Shown here: one piece after another, positions 24,436-32,977 of the stretch
Position numbering within the stretch: position 1 is the first letter of the stretch
How the letters are laid out: the number at the start of each line of letters is the position of its first letter
NCBI RefSeq assembly: GCF_002909445.1
Contig: NZ_PPXC01000001.1
Span: 62,001 to 126,000 of the forward strand
Source of the DNA: Arthrobacter glacialis
GTDB taxonomy: Bacteria > Actinomycetota > Actinomycetes > Actinomycetales > Micrococcaceae
Length of the DNA stretch: 64,000 nt
Direction: 5' to 3'
The notes under the pieces: model-generated
Told to the model about the DNA's origin: nothing
Database searches by the model: none
Seen by the model: only the letters and a program-made list of their open reading frames with translations
Translations under genes and position numbers: made by a program

Positions 24436-24876
24436 ATGAATGTTGACCCGTACGCGCCCATCTTTGTGATCTCCGTGGCGGCGGAGTTGGCGGAGATGCA
24501 CCCGCAAACATTGCGCCAATACGACCGTTTGGGCATTGTGATGCCGACCCGCGCCCCTGGCAGGGCGCGGCGTTATTCTCAGCATGATGTGGATATGCTC
24601 CGTGAGGTGCAACGGCTCTCTCAGGCCGGTGTATCCCTTGAGGGCATTCGCCGGATCATGCAGCTGGAAAACCAGGTGGAGTTGCTGCGGTCCCAGGTGC
24701 TTGACCTCAGCGAGCAGCTGGAAACTGTCACAGCGGCGCTGAAATCGGGCCCGCTTCGGGCCAATAGCCGCGTTTTTGCTGCCGGCCTGACCGGCGATGA
24801 CATTGTTGCCCTGGCCCGCGGCCAGCGTCCACGCCCCCGCAGCCAGGCCATGGTGGTATGGCGCCCGCAGCGCTAA
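24436..24876 (+). CDS. hspR: MerR-family heat-shock repressor HspR
   Basis: DNA-binding repressor of 146 residues controlling its own operon and clpB. The MerR-type winged HTH near the N-terminus shows the HspR pattern IFVISVAAELAEMHPQTLRQ and YDRLGIVMPTRAPGRARRYS, followed by a dimerisation coiled coil (about 75-105). ATG follows GGAAGGAG. In actinobacteria HspR binds HAIR repeats with DnaK as corepressor; matching repeats are present upstream of dnaK and clpB here. Confidence 0.96.
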   Translation: MNVDPYAPIFVISVAAELAEMHPQTLRQYDRLGIVMPTRAPGRARRYSQHDVDMLREVQRLSQAGVSLEGIRRIMQLENQVELLRSQVLDLSEQLETVTAALKSGPLRANSRVFAAGLTGDDIVALARGQRPRPRSQAMVVWRPQR

Positions 24877-24890
24877 CAGTTGCAAATACA

Positions 24891-25026
24891 AACTGACCCG
24901 CAGTAGTGGTCGAAAAACGTCGAGAAATCGCGTTTTTTCGACCACTACTGCGGGTCAGTTGTTTTGGGCCCACGCGCCCGAGGGGCCCCGGCCGAGGTAC
25001 GAGTCTGGGGAGGGCGTGGGGACTAG
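24891..25026. repeat. Composite intergenic repeat, copy A (hairpin plus GC-rich block)
   Basis: Perfect 27-bp inverted repeat (arms 24891-24917 and 24934-24960, starting AACTGACCCGCAG and ending in a run of A, loop 16). It is followed directly by a GC-rich block from GGGCCCAC (about 24967) to GGGGACTAG (25018-25026) that contains the stop of the SNF2 helicase. It fills the gap between convergent hspR and the helicase gene and could terminate both. The same arrangement recurs inverted at 40234-40373. Confidence 0.9.
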
Positions 25027-28000
25027 TCGCGGAACAGGCCGGCCAGGTCCGTGGCCGTCAACGCGCCGCTGGACAAGGAGTCCCCGCTCATCACATCGGA
25101 GAAAAGCTGGGACTTCTTGGCCTTGAGCGCCATAACCTTTTCTTCGATGGTGTCCTTGGCAACCAGTCGGTACACCATCACGTTCTTCTTCTGGCCAATG
25201 CGGTGGGTGCGGTCCACTGCCTGCGCCTCCGAGGCGGGGTTCCACCACGGGTCCAGGATGAAGACATAGTCGGCCTCGGTCAGGTTCAAACCAAAGCCAC
25301 CGGCCTTGAGGCTGATGAGGAACAGCGGCGCCGTGCCGGTCTTGAATTCATCCACGACGGCGGCCCTGTTGCGGGTGCTGCCGTCCAGGTAGGTGAAGTC
25401 GATGCCCTCGGCGACCAGCCGGTCGCGAACCTTGCCCAGGAAACCTGTGAACTGGCTGAAGATCAACGCCCTGTGGCCTTCCTTGACCACGTCCTCCAGC
25501 TGCTCAAACAAAACATCCAGCTTGGAGGAGCGCACGCCCGCCTGCGTTTCATCCACCAGGGAGACATCCAAACTGAGCTGGCGCAGCAGCGTCAGGGACT
25601 GGAAAATGGTGAACCTGTTCTTGTTCACATCCTCCAGCAGGCCAAGGATTTTGGCGCGTTCACGTTGCAGATGTGTTTGGTAGATCTTCTGGTGCCGAGG
25701 ATTCAATTCCACTTCAAGGATTTGTTCCTGCTTGGCGGGAAGGTCCGCAATGACCGCTTCCTTGGTGCGGCGCAGCATGAGCGGCTTGACCCGGGCCCGC
25801 AGCTTGCTCAGCAGCTCGGAGTCGGCGTTCTTTTCAATGGGTCGCTGGTAAAACTCGGCAAAGCGTTTGGGGCTGGGGAAAAGACCCGGGGCCACGATGG
25901 ACAGCAGAGCCCACAACTCCATGAGGTTGTTTTCCATGGGGGTACCCGTCACGGCCAGCTTGAACGGGGCCTTGATCTTGCGGGCACATTGATAAGCCTT
26001 GGACTGGTGGTTCTTGACGAACTGGGCCTCATCCAGGATCAACCCGGCAAATGGCTGCATCCCGTATTCGGCAAAATCGATGCGGAACAAGGCGTAGGAG
26101 GTGATGACGATGTCAGCACCTGCAAAGAACTCGGCTGAGTTCAACCCGCTCTTGGCAAAGGTCTCGGAGACGGTCACCACCTTCAAACCAGGGGCGAACT
26201 TTAGGCTTTCACTGGCCCAGTTGCCCACCACGGAGGTGGGTGCCACCACCAGGAACGGTTTGTTCAAATCGGGGTCTTCGGCCTTGACCTGGCACATCAG
26301 CGCCAGTGTCTGGACGGTCTTGCCCAAACCCATGTCATCGGCCAGCACGCCGCCCAAACCGAAGCTGTAAAGGAAGTGCAGCCAATTGAAACCGTCCAGC
26401 TGGTACGGACGCAAGGTGGCGTTCAGCATCGGTGGCGACGGCAGCGCAACGGGAGGACCGCCGTCGAGCAGTCCAGAAATGGCCTTGCTCCAGGCCTGCG
26501 CCTGCTCATCAACAATGCCCAGCTGGGCCAGCTCGTCCCACAGGCCGGCCTGGAAGCGGCTGATCCGCAGCTCGCCGTCCTTATGGTCGTTCAGGCCGCG
26601 GGCTTCCTCAATCAGTGCCCGCAGCTGGTGCAGCTCCGGGCGGTCCAGCGAGAAGTAGGCGCCGCTGGGCAGCAGCATGCGGGTGTTCCCGGCGGCCAGT
26701 GCCGAGAACACGGCGGCGAAGGAGACGTACTGGCCCTCCAAGGTGATGACGATGCCCAGATCAAACCAGTCGCGCTCATCGGTGGCCTTGGTGGAAATGG
26801 TGACGACGGGGGCCTCGGTGACCTCGCGGTAGCTGGCAATGTCTCCGGAGGTTTCCACCGTGACCCCGGGCAGTTCGGCAATCAGCGGCGCAACCACTTC
26901 GGTGAACGCCAGGGTGTCAAGGCCGTTCAATTGCGCGGAGGCCGCCAAAATGGGGTCACCCCAGGCATTGTTGGCCGCCACACCCATGGCAGTGATCTCT
27001 TCCCACGGCTGCCCGACACTGGCGATGAGCCTTGCCTCGGCGCCGACATCACGCACGGCACCCTCGCCCAGCTCCGGCCAGAGCGGCAGCGATGTGATGC
27101 GGCTGCCCACGGGGTAGTGCCACTCCCAGTGCAGGCGCACCGTGTGGTCGGTGCCGTACGCCGCCAACAAGGACAGTGTCGGCTCCACATATGCCGGCAA
27201 TTCCACCGAGTGGTCCGCGGAGACCACGGCCGCCGCCTGCTTGAGTTGCGGGTAGAACTGGGTGAGGAACTTCTCGCGCGCCAGCTCCGGAACGTGCACG
27301 TTCTCTTTGCGCAGCGCAAAATCGAGCAGCTGCGCGGAGGTGTCCGCCGGCAGGGGTGCCACGGTGATGTTTCCCCGCACGACGCCGTTGCGCGCCAACG
27401 ATGTGCTGCCCGAACTGGGTGCCGGCTCGCTTTGGTCACTGATAAACAGCCCGCTGACGGGGGTGCCTATCCGGCCAACGACCTCTTGAGTGACGGGGAC
27501 ACCGTCCACTTCAATGAGCGGACCAACATCCAGACCGCCGGCTTCCGGACGGGTCACATCAAGGGACAGTGTGGCCTCGAGGGTGCTGACCCGGATGGGA
27601 TCGCCGGTCCCTGACTGGATTAAGGCCACGCCGTTTTTGTGCGCGCTGGCCAGCAGCTGCCACAAATTCCGGCCGGCAAAGTCATTTAGTGCCAGCCAGG
27701 CGCTTGCGTTGCCGTGGCTGTATTGGCGGGGGCTGTGCGAGGACAGGAACTCGCTGAGCCATTCCAGCTGGGTCTTGTCATGGACGCCGCCGTATGCCAG
27801 ATAGCCCAGAGTGGCCCAGCTGACGCCTGACTTGACCCACTTTCCGCGCGTTCCCATCACCACGGGGCGAACGTTCAGCACTGCTTCGGCGGGGACGGTG
27901 CTGCCGCGGCCGCGGTAGGAGAACCGCGGCGGCGGGACGTGAAGCTCAAATTGCAGGCCCAAGGCGGGTGTGTCGGGGCTGGGTGCTGCGGTGGTTGGCG

Positions 28001-28463
28001 GCAGCAACGCAGACAACGCCGCTTCCCACGATTCGGGCGCAAGTTCCGCCCCGCCCTCAACGGGGGCTGGAGCTGCAGACTTGCCGCCCTTGGCCTTTGC
28101 CAGCAGTGTTTCAAGATACGTGGGTTCGCGGGGGGCTTCCTCCGGAACAAAGAAGTCGGTGAATGATTGTTCCGCCTCGGCGGCGGCAATCAACGCCACA
28201 ACGTGCTTGCAGTTTTGCCGCACGGGGCAGCTGCAGATGCCCACACGGCACGCGATGACGCCGTCGTGCTCGCGCACAAGCTTGGCTGTCGTCTTGTATT
28301 TCTGGGCGCCAAATACCGTGCCGGAGAGCAGACCCGTTGCTGGTTCCAGGACGATGTCGGCGACACGGTCCTCGTCAGCGTAGGCACGGCCAGAGGCAAT
28401 GGAATTCTCGGTGAACTCGGCGACTCGCGTTAGCAAACGTGAATCGGCGGCGGAGTACGTCAC
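25023..28463 (-). CDS. SWIM zinc-finger SNF2-family helicase
   Basis: Large cytosolic ATPase of the Swi2/Snf2 superfamily (1146 residues from the chosen start). An N-terminal SWIM zinc finger (CSCPVRQNCKH) is followed by a long bacterial SNF2-associated region. The C-terminal helicase core then shows GGVLADDMGLGKTVQT (Walker A), LILDEAQF (Walker B, DEAQ instead of DEAH), LALVTGTP-type motif III (AVTGTPMENN), and VDRTHRIGQ in motif VI. GTG at 28463 is chosen because AGGTGG stands nine bases before it; an ATG at 28514 with a poor ribosome site is the alternative. Likely DNA translocation or remodelling in repair or transcription; exact role unknown. The stop codon lies in a dispersed repeat. 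Confidence 0.88.
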   Translation of the reverse strand: MTYSAADSRLLTRVAEFTENSIASGRAYADEDRVADIVLEPATGLLSGTVFGAQKYKTTAKLVREHDGVIACRVGICSCPVRQNCKHVVALIAAAEAEQSFTDFFVPEEAPREPTYLETLLAKAKGGKSAAPAPVEGGAELAPESWEAALSALLPPTTAAPSPDTPALGLQFELHVPPPRFSYRGRGSTVPAEAVLNVRPVVMGTRGKWVKSGVSWATLGYLAYGGVHDKTQLEWLSEFLSSHSPRQYSHGNASAWLALNDFAGRNLWQLLASAHKNGVALIQSGTGDPIRVSTLEATLSLDVTRPEAGGLDVGPLIEVDGVPVTQEVVGRIGTPVSGLFISDQSEPAPSSGSTSLARNGVVRGNITVAPLPADTSAQLLDFALRKENVHVPELAREKFLTQFYPQLKQAAAVVSADHSVELPAYVEPTLSLLAAYGTDHTVRLHWEWHYPVGSRITSLPLWPELGEGAVRDVGAEARLIASVGQPWEEITAMGVAANNAWGDPILAASAQLNGLDTLAFTEVVAPLIAELPGVTVETSGDIASYREVTEAPVVTISTKATDERDWFDLGIVITLEGQYVSFAAVFSALAAGNTRMLLPSGAYFSLDRPELHQLRALIEEARGLNDHKDGELRISRFQAGLWDELAQLGIVDEQAQAWSKAISGLLDGGPPVALPSPPMLNATLRPYQLDGFNWLHFLYSFGLGGVLADDMGLGKTVQTLALMCQVKAEDPDLNKPFLVVAPTSVVGNWASESLKFAPGLKVVTVSETFAKSGLNSAEFFAGADIVITSYALFRIDFAEYGMQPFAGLILDEAQFVKNHQSKAYQCARKIKAPFKLAVTGTPMENNLMELWALLSIVAPGLFPSPKRFAEFYQRPIEKNADSELLSKLRARVKPLMLRRTKEAVIADLPAKQEQILEVELNPRHQKIYQTHLQRERAKILGLLEDVNKNRFTIFQSLTLLRQLSLDVSLVDETQAGVRSSKLDVLFEQLEDVVKEGHRALIFSQFTGFLGKVRDRLVAEGIDFTYLDGSTRNRAAVVDEFKTGTAPLFLISLKAGGFGLNLTEADYVFILDPWWNPASEAQAVDRTHRIGQKKNVMVYRLVAKDTIEEKVMALKAKKSQLFSDVMSGDSLSSGALTATDLAGLFRD

Positions 28464-28574
28464 GGAACTTTTCCACCTGTCGGTTGGGGTGTGATCCAAG
28501 GCCAAGAACCACATCTATCAATCTTACGCAGCATTGGGGCCCTCGATTACCCCAAGAAGCCCTGTGCACACCAC

Positions 28575-28613
28575 GGCGGCCAAGAACTGCCCCCAATGCA
28601 GGTCTTGGCCGCC
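28575..28613 (-). terminator. Hairpin downstream of the nar operon
   Basis: GGCGGCCAAGA (28575-28585) pairs with TCTTGGCCGCC (28603-28613) with further pairing toward the loop. It follows narK by about 20 bases on the minus strand; no U-tract. Confidence 0.55.
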
Positions 28614-28634
28614 TCCATTCGATGGATAAGGTTT

Positions 28635-29864
28635 TTATGTGGTGGGGTGAGCAGCGGCCTCCTTTGCGGGTGTTTTCACGAGGAACAAGGCGAAGAGCAA
28701 CGCCACGATGGCCGTGACCACCAGCAGGGATAGCCCAATGGCGTACTTGTAATGCTCGGCGTCGGGGTTGTAGGTCCAGCCCATGATCAGCGGCGGGAAG
28801 TAGCCGCCCAAACCGCCGGCAGCACTGACAATGCCGCTGATGGTCCCCACCTTGCCCTCGGGGGAAAGCGCGCCAACCCAGGCGAACACCCCGCCTGTGC
28901 CCAAACCAAGTGCTGCCGCGAGGCCAATGAAAATGGGGCCGGCTTGAACATCTGCGGCAGGTTCCAGTGCCACGAGGAAGCCCAGGACCGCAACGCCCGC
29001 CAGGGATGCCAGCACAACAGGCTTGGACCCAATCTTGTCCGCCAACGCTCCGCCAATGGGCCGGGCAATCACTGCGGCAAGGGCAAAGCCGGCAGTCCGT
29101 GCGCCGGCAGCGCTCGGGTCAAAAGCGTAAACGTCGCGCAGATACGTGGGCAGGTAGGTGGCGAAGGAGACGAAGCCGCCAAAGACCACGGCGTACAGGA
29201 AGCACATCTTCCATGTGACGGCCAGCTTGGATGCCTCGACGAGCCGGGGCACCACCGGCGCCGTGCTGGGCTGCCAGCCGGGGGCGTTCTTCATGAAACA
29301 CCACACCAGCACGGCCATGACTGCCAGCAGCCCGGCGATCACCAGGTGGGTTGGCACGTAGCCGATGGACTTCACTAAACGTGGGTTGAGAAACGCCGCC
29401 AGTGCTGTGCCTCCCATGCCTGCACCAAAAACGCCGGTGGCAAATCCGCGCCGCGCCGGCGGGTACCAGGCGCTGACGAAGGGAATGCCCACGGCAAACA
29501 CCGTGCCCGCAACACCCAGCAGGAAGCCTGCAACAAGCACCAGGGCAAGGGAATTCAGGGCGCCGCCCAAGGCCACCAACAACACCGTGGGGATGGTGGC
29601 CACCAGCACAAACGTAAAGAGGGCCCGGCCGCCGTATTTGTCGGTCATGATGCCCACAACAATGCGGCCCAGGGAGCCCACAAAGATGGGCATGGCCACC
29701 AGGATGCCCATGGTCCCTGCGGAAAGCTCCAGGTTTTTGGCATAGTGCGAGCTGAGGGTGGCAATCACGTTCCAGGCCCAAAACCCCACCACGGAGGCGG
29801 CAGTGGCGAGGGCCAGATTCAGCGCCTGGCCCTTCAGTGCGGGTGCTGCTTTGGTCTGTGCCAT
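28635..29864 (-). CDS. narK: Nitrate/nitrite MFS transporter
   Basis: Twelve-helix major facilitator protein of 409 residues placed last in the nar operon, 18 bases after narI. The conserved NarK-type Gly-rich helices (GAGMGGTALAAF, GTGGVFAWVGAL) and the loop 2 motif GRIVVGIMTDKYGGR are visible. It probably imports nitrate for NarG and/or exports nitrite. ATG at 29864 follows AGGAGAG. A single NarK unit, not a NarK1-NarK2 fusion; direction of transport cannot be told from sequence. Confidence 0.9.
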   Translation of the reverse strand: MAQTKAAPALKGQALNLALATAASVVGFWAWNVIATLSSHYAKNLELSAGTMGILVAMPIFVGSLGRIVVGIMTDKYGGRALFTFVLVATIPTVLLVALGGALNSLALVLVAGFLLGVAGTVFAVGIPFVSAWYPPARRGFATGVFGAGMGGTALAAFLNPRLVKSIGYVPTHLVIAGLLAVMAVLVWCFMKNAPGWQPSTAPVVPRLVEASKLAVTWKMCFLYAVVFGGFVSFATYLPTYLRDVYAFDPSAAGARTAGFALAAVIARPIGGALADKIGSKPVVLASLAGVAVLGFLVALEPAADVQAGPIFIGLAAALGLGTGGVFAWVGALSPEGKVGTISGIVSAAGGLGGYFPPLIMGWTYNPDAEHYKYAIGLSLLVVTAIVALLFALFLVKTPAKEAAAHPTT

Positions 29865-29882
29865 GCTCTCTCCTGTTGTCAG

Positions 29883-30629
29883 TTAGCGGTTCCGGGTGTC
29901 GCGGTCTCGCGTGCCCACGTCCGACCAGCCGTCACGGTTGGCAACGCTGGCGCCCTTGTCCCGGGAGCGGTACACAATGTAAGGCCGGAACAAGTAGTGC
30001 AGGGGTGCTGTGAAGGCGTGGACCAGCCGCGTGAAGGGCCACACCATGAACAGCAGCATGCCCACCAGCGTGTGAATGTGGAACGACGTCGGAGCGGCAG
30101 CCATGGCACCAACATCGGGTTGGAAAATAAACAGTGAGCGGAACCAGGGAGAGACAGTGTCGCGATACGTCACCCCGTGTTCGTCAAAGAACACGCTGGC
30201 CAGGGTGGTCCACAGTCCGAAGAGAATGGCGGCCAGCAGCACCACATACATGAGTTTGTCGTTTTTGGTGGTGGCCATGAACACGGGACCGGTCTTGCGG
30301 CGGCGGTAAATCAGCAATGCGATCCCGGCCAGGGTCCCCACCCCGGCAATGGAGCCCACAAACAAGGCGTTGAAGTGGTAAAGGTCTTCGGTCATGCCCA
30401 CAGCTTCTGTCCACGATTTTGGGATGACCAGGCCAAAGAAGTGCCCGGCAATGACGGCCAGCAAGCCAAAGTGGAACAGCGGGGAACCAATCCGCAGCAG
30501 CCTGGATTCATACAGTTGGGAGGACCGGGTGGTCCAACCAAATTGATCGTATTTGTAGCGCCAGATGCTGCCGCCCACCAGGATGACCACCATGACGTAG
30601 GGCAGGACGCCCCACAAGAAAATGTCCAT
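29883..30629 (-). CDS. narI: Respiratory nitrate reductase gamma subunit
   Basis: Membrane cytochrome b subunit (248 residues, five helices) that oxidises quinol and passes electrons to NarH. The histidine-containing helices (SPLFHFGLLAVIAGHFFGL, FHIHTLVGMLLFMVWPFTRLVHAFTAP) carry the heme ligands. Length is slightly above the usual 225-240 because of a polar C-terminal tail. ATG at 30629 is three bases from the narJ stop. Fourth gene of narGHJIK. Confidence 0.95.
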   Translation of the reverse strand: MDIFLWGVLPYVMVVILVGGSIWRYKYDQFGWTTRSSQLYESRLLRIGSPLFHFGLLAVIAGHFFGLVIPKSWTEAVGMTEDLYHFNALFVGSIAGVGTLAGIALLIYRRRKTGPVFMATTKNDKLMYVVLLAAILFGLWTTLASVFFDEHGVTYRDTVSPWFRSLFIFQPDVGAMAAAPTSFHIHTLVGMLLFMVWPFTRLVHAFTAPLHYLFRPYIVYRSRDKGASVANRDGWSDVGTRDRDTRNR

Positions 30630-30632
30630 TGC

Positions 30633-31265
30633 TCAGGCACCTTTCATGGGCAGCAGCCGCGGATCATAGGGGTCCAGGCCCACGGACTCGGTGGGTGGGC
30701 CGTAACCGGCCATCCGCATGACAGCTTGTTCATCGGCGGGCGAAGCCCCGGGCAGGGAGTTGCACACGGCCTGCACCATGGCGGCGTGGGGAAGATTGTC
30801 CCGCAGCAGCCCAAACTTGATCAGTTCAAGGCTGGGCCGGTACTGCTGCAATAACTCCTTGCCGGCGACCATGTCCACCGTGGCCGCATATTCCAGCACC
30901 ATGGGCAGGTAGTCCGGCAGTTCCCCGTGCGTGTCCACCAGGGTGTCTGAGCCGCGGTACACCTTCTTGAACGCCCCCAACACTTCCCCGCGGCGGCGCG
31001 TGTCTCCGTCCGTCCAGTAGGAAAGGTGCAGGGCGTGGCGCTTGCCCAAGTCGAACTCCTGGACGTACTGGGTTTGCAGTTCCATCAAGTCGGTGGACTC
31101 CAGCATGGCAAGCACGACGGCGAACGGCTGGCTTGCGCCCGGAAACTCGCCAAGTGCGGCGCGCATAAGCGGCACCCTGGCCACCAGTGCGGCATCGGGG
31201 TAGGACAGGCACCAGGCGGCGGCCAGAAATGAAACCTGGTCTTGTTTGCCGGTCTGCCTGCTCAT
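30633..31265 (-). CDS. narJ: Nitrate reductase molybdenum-cofactor assembly chaperone
   Basis: Cytosolic chaperone of the TorD/NarJ family (210 residues), needed to insert the molybdenum cofactor into NarG and not part of the final enzyme. The all-helical sequence carries the family segment LPDYLPMVLEYAA. Start ATG overlaps the narH stop (ATGA), so synthesis is coupled to the beta subunit. Confidence 0.94.
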   Translation of the reverse strand: MSRQTGKQDQVSFLAAAWCLSYPDAALVARVPLMRAALGEFPGASQPFAVVLAMLESTDLMELQTQYVQEFDLGKRHALHLSYWTDGDTRRRGEVLGAFKKVYRGSDTLVDTHGELPDYLPMVLEYAATVDMVAGKELLQQYRPSLELIKFGLLRDNLPHAAMVQAVCNSLPGASPADEQAVMRMAGYGPPTESVGLDPYDPRLLPMKGA

Positions 31266-32977
31266 GAGCCACCGCCGTCAAGGGCATCCGCCCGGGCATC
31301 AACGGCCGGCCCGGTGGGGTGATCTTGCGGGAACAATCCGGGCGGTGCGCCGTTGCCGTCCCAATTGAGCAGGTTCACCCGGCCGCGCAGCGTGTCAGCT
31401 CCCGCCACGGAATCCGAGCTTTGCCGGTCCTTGAGTGCATTGAACGTTTCCACGGCCACAGGTGTGGGGCGCCCGCTGGCTTCGCCGAAGGGTGAGTTGC
31501 CCATGGCACCCATGCCGGGTCCGCCGTCGAAGTCCAAGGAACAGCCCATCTCCTCAAGGTCGTGCGCCTGCTCGGCGTGCGCCTTGGGGATCACGTAGCG
31601 TTCGCTGTATTTGGCGATGGCCATGAGCCGGTACATCTCATACATGGTGGCCCCGTCCATGCCCACACTGGCCGGGATGGACTCGTCGGGGTCATTGCCC
31701 AGGGAAATGCCGCGCATATAGGCGCGCATGGCCGCCAACTTGCGCAGCACCTCCGTGACACGTTCGGTATCCCCGGCCGTGAACAGCTCGGCCAGGTACT
31801 CCACGGGGATGCGCAGGGCGTCAATGGCGCCGAAGAGCACGTCCTGGTTTTCGGCGTCGTGCCCTTGATCGCGGAGTAAATCAACCACGGGGGAAAGCGG
31901 CGGGATGTACCAAACCATGGGCATGGTCCGGTACTCGGGGTGCAGCGGCAGGGCCAGTTTGTACACCTTGGTCAGCGCATACACGGGCGACTTTTGGGCC
32001 GCCTCAATCCAGTCCTCCTGTATTCCTTGCTCGCGGGCCGCCTTGATCACGTCAGGATCGTTGGGGTCAAGCAGCACGTCCATCTGCGCTTGGTACAGGT
32101 CCTTGGGATCGGTGACCGAGGCGGCAGCGGTGACGGCGTCGGCGTCGTACAGGAAAAGCCCCAGATACCGCAGCCGGCCCACACAGGTTTCCGAGCACAC
32201 GGTAGGCAAACCGACCTCGATGCGCGGGTAGCAGAAGGTGCACTTCTCGGCCTTGCCGGTTTTGTGGTTGAAGTAAATCTTCTTGTAGGGGCAGCCCGTC
32301 ATGCACTGGCGCCAGCCGCGGCACTGGTCCTGATCCACCAGCACAATGCCGTCTTCAACGCGTTTGTAGATGGCGCCGGACGGGCAGGAAGCCATGCAGG
32401 AAGGGTTTAGGCAGTGCTCGCAAATGCGCGGCAGGTAAAACATGAACGTCTGCTCGTACTCAAACTTGATTTTGTCCTCGGACTCGCGGCGCACCTTCTC
32501 CACGATGGGATCCAGATGGCCCAGCTCCGTGGTGCCGCCCAAATTGTCATCCCAGTTGGCGCTCCAGGTGATTTTGGTGTCCTTGCCGGTGATCAGACTT
32601 TTGGGCCGGGCCACGGGGAAATCATCGCCCAGGGGTGCGTCCACCAGCGTCTTGTAGTCGTAGGTCCAGGGCTCGTAGTAGTCCTTGAGCTCGGGCTGGA
32701 TGGGGTTGGCGAACAGCCCGAACAGTTTCTTCACGCGCCCGCCGGCTTTGAGTTTGAGGCGGCCGCGCTTGTTCAGCTCCCAGCCGCCCTTCCACTTTTC
32801 CTGGTCCTCGTAGCGGCGCGGATAGCCCTGCCCGGGGCGGGTCTCCACATTGTTGAACCAGACGTACTCCACGCCTGCCCGGTTGGTCCAGGCCTGCTTG
32901 CAGGTGACGGAGCAGGTGTGGCAGCCAATGCATTTGTCCAGATTCATGACCATGCCCATTTGAGCCATTACACGCAT
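31262..32977 (-). CDS. narH: Respiratory nitrate reductase beta subunit
   Basis: Iron-sulfur electron-transfer subunit (571 residues) between NarI hemes and NarG. Four Cys groups are complete: CIGCHTCSVTC, CEHCLNPSCMASC, CRGWRQCMTGC and CTFCYPRIEVGLPTVC. In the third group Trp replaces a Cys (CRGW), as in the [3Fe-4S] site of NarH. The frame is open to 33271, but ATG at 32977 is chosen because MRVMAQMGMVMNLDKC is the normal N-terminus. It overlaps the narG stop by one base (TAATG). Confidence 0.96.
   Translation of the reverse strand: MRVMAQMGMVMNLDKCIGCHTCSVTCKQAWTNRAGVEYVWFNNVETRPGQGYPRRYEDQEKWKGGWELNKRGRLKLKAGGRVKKLFGLFANPIQPELKDYYEPWTYDYKTLVDAPLGDDFPVARPKSLITGKDTKITWSANWDDNLGGTTELGHLDPIVEKVRRESEDKIKFEYEQTFMFYLPRICEHCLNPSCMASCPSGAIYKRVEDGIVLVDQDQCRGWRQCMTGCPYKKIYFNHKTGKAEKCTFCYPRIEVGLPTVCSETCVGRLRYLGLFLYDADAVTAAASVTDPKDLYQAQMDVLLDPNDPDVIKAAREQGIQEDWIEAAQKSPVYALTKVYKLALPLHPEYRTMPMVWYIPPLSPVVDLLRDQGHDAENQDVLFGAIDALRIPVEYLAELFTAGDTERVTEVLRKLAAMRAYMRGISLGNDPDESIPASVGMDGATMYEMYRLMAIAKYSERYVIPKAHAEQAHDLEEMGCSLDFDGGPGMGAMGNSPFGEASGRPTPVAVETFNALKDRQSSDSVAGADTLRGRVNLLNWDGNGAPPGLFPQDHPTGPAVDARADALDGGGS

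Noticed and set aside
23427-24945. Two long minus-strand open frames opposite dnaJ and hspR
   Set aside because: Shadows caused by high GC; the plus-strand genes are certain.
24891-25026. Insertion sequence or MITE with target duplication
   Set aside because: No transposase and no clear direct target duplication were seen; kept only as a dispersed repeat.
24906-27614. Long plus-strand open frames opposite the SNF2 helicase
   Set aside because: Antisense shadows with His/Gln/Arg-rich nonsense composition.
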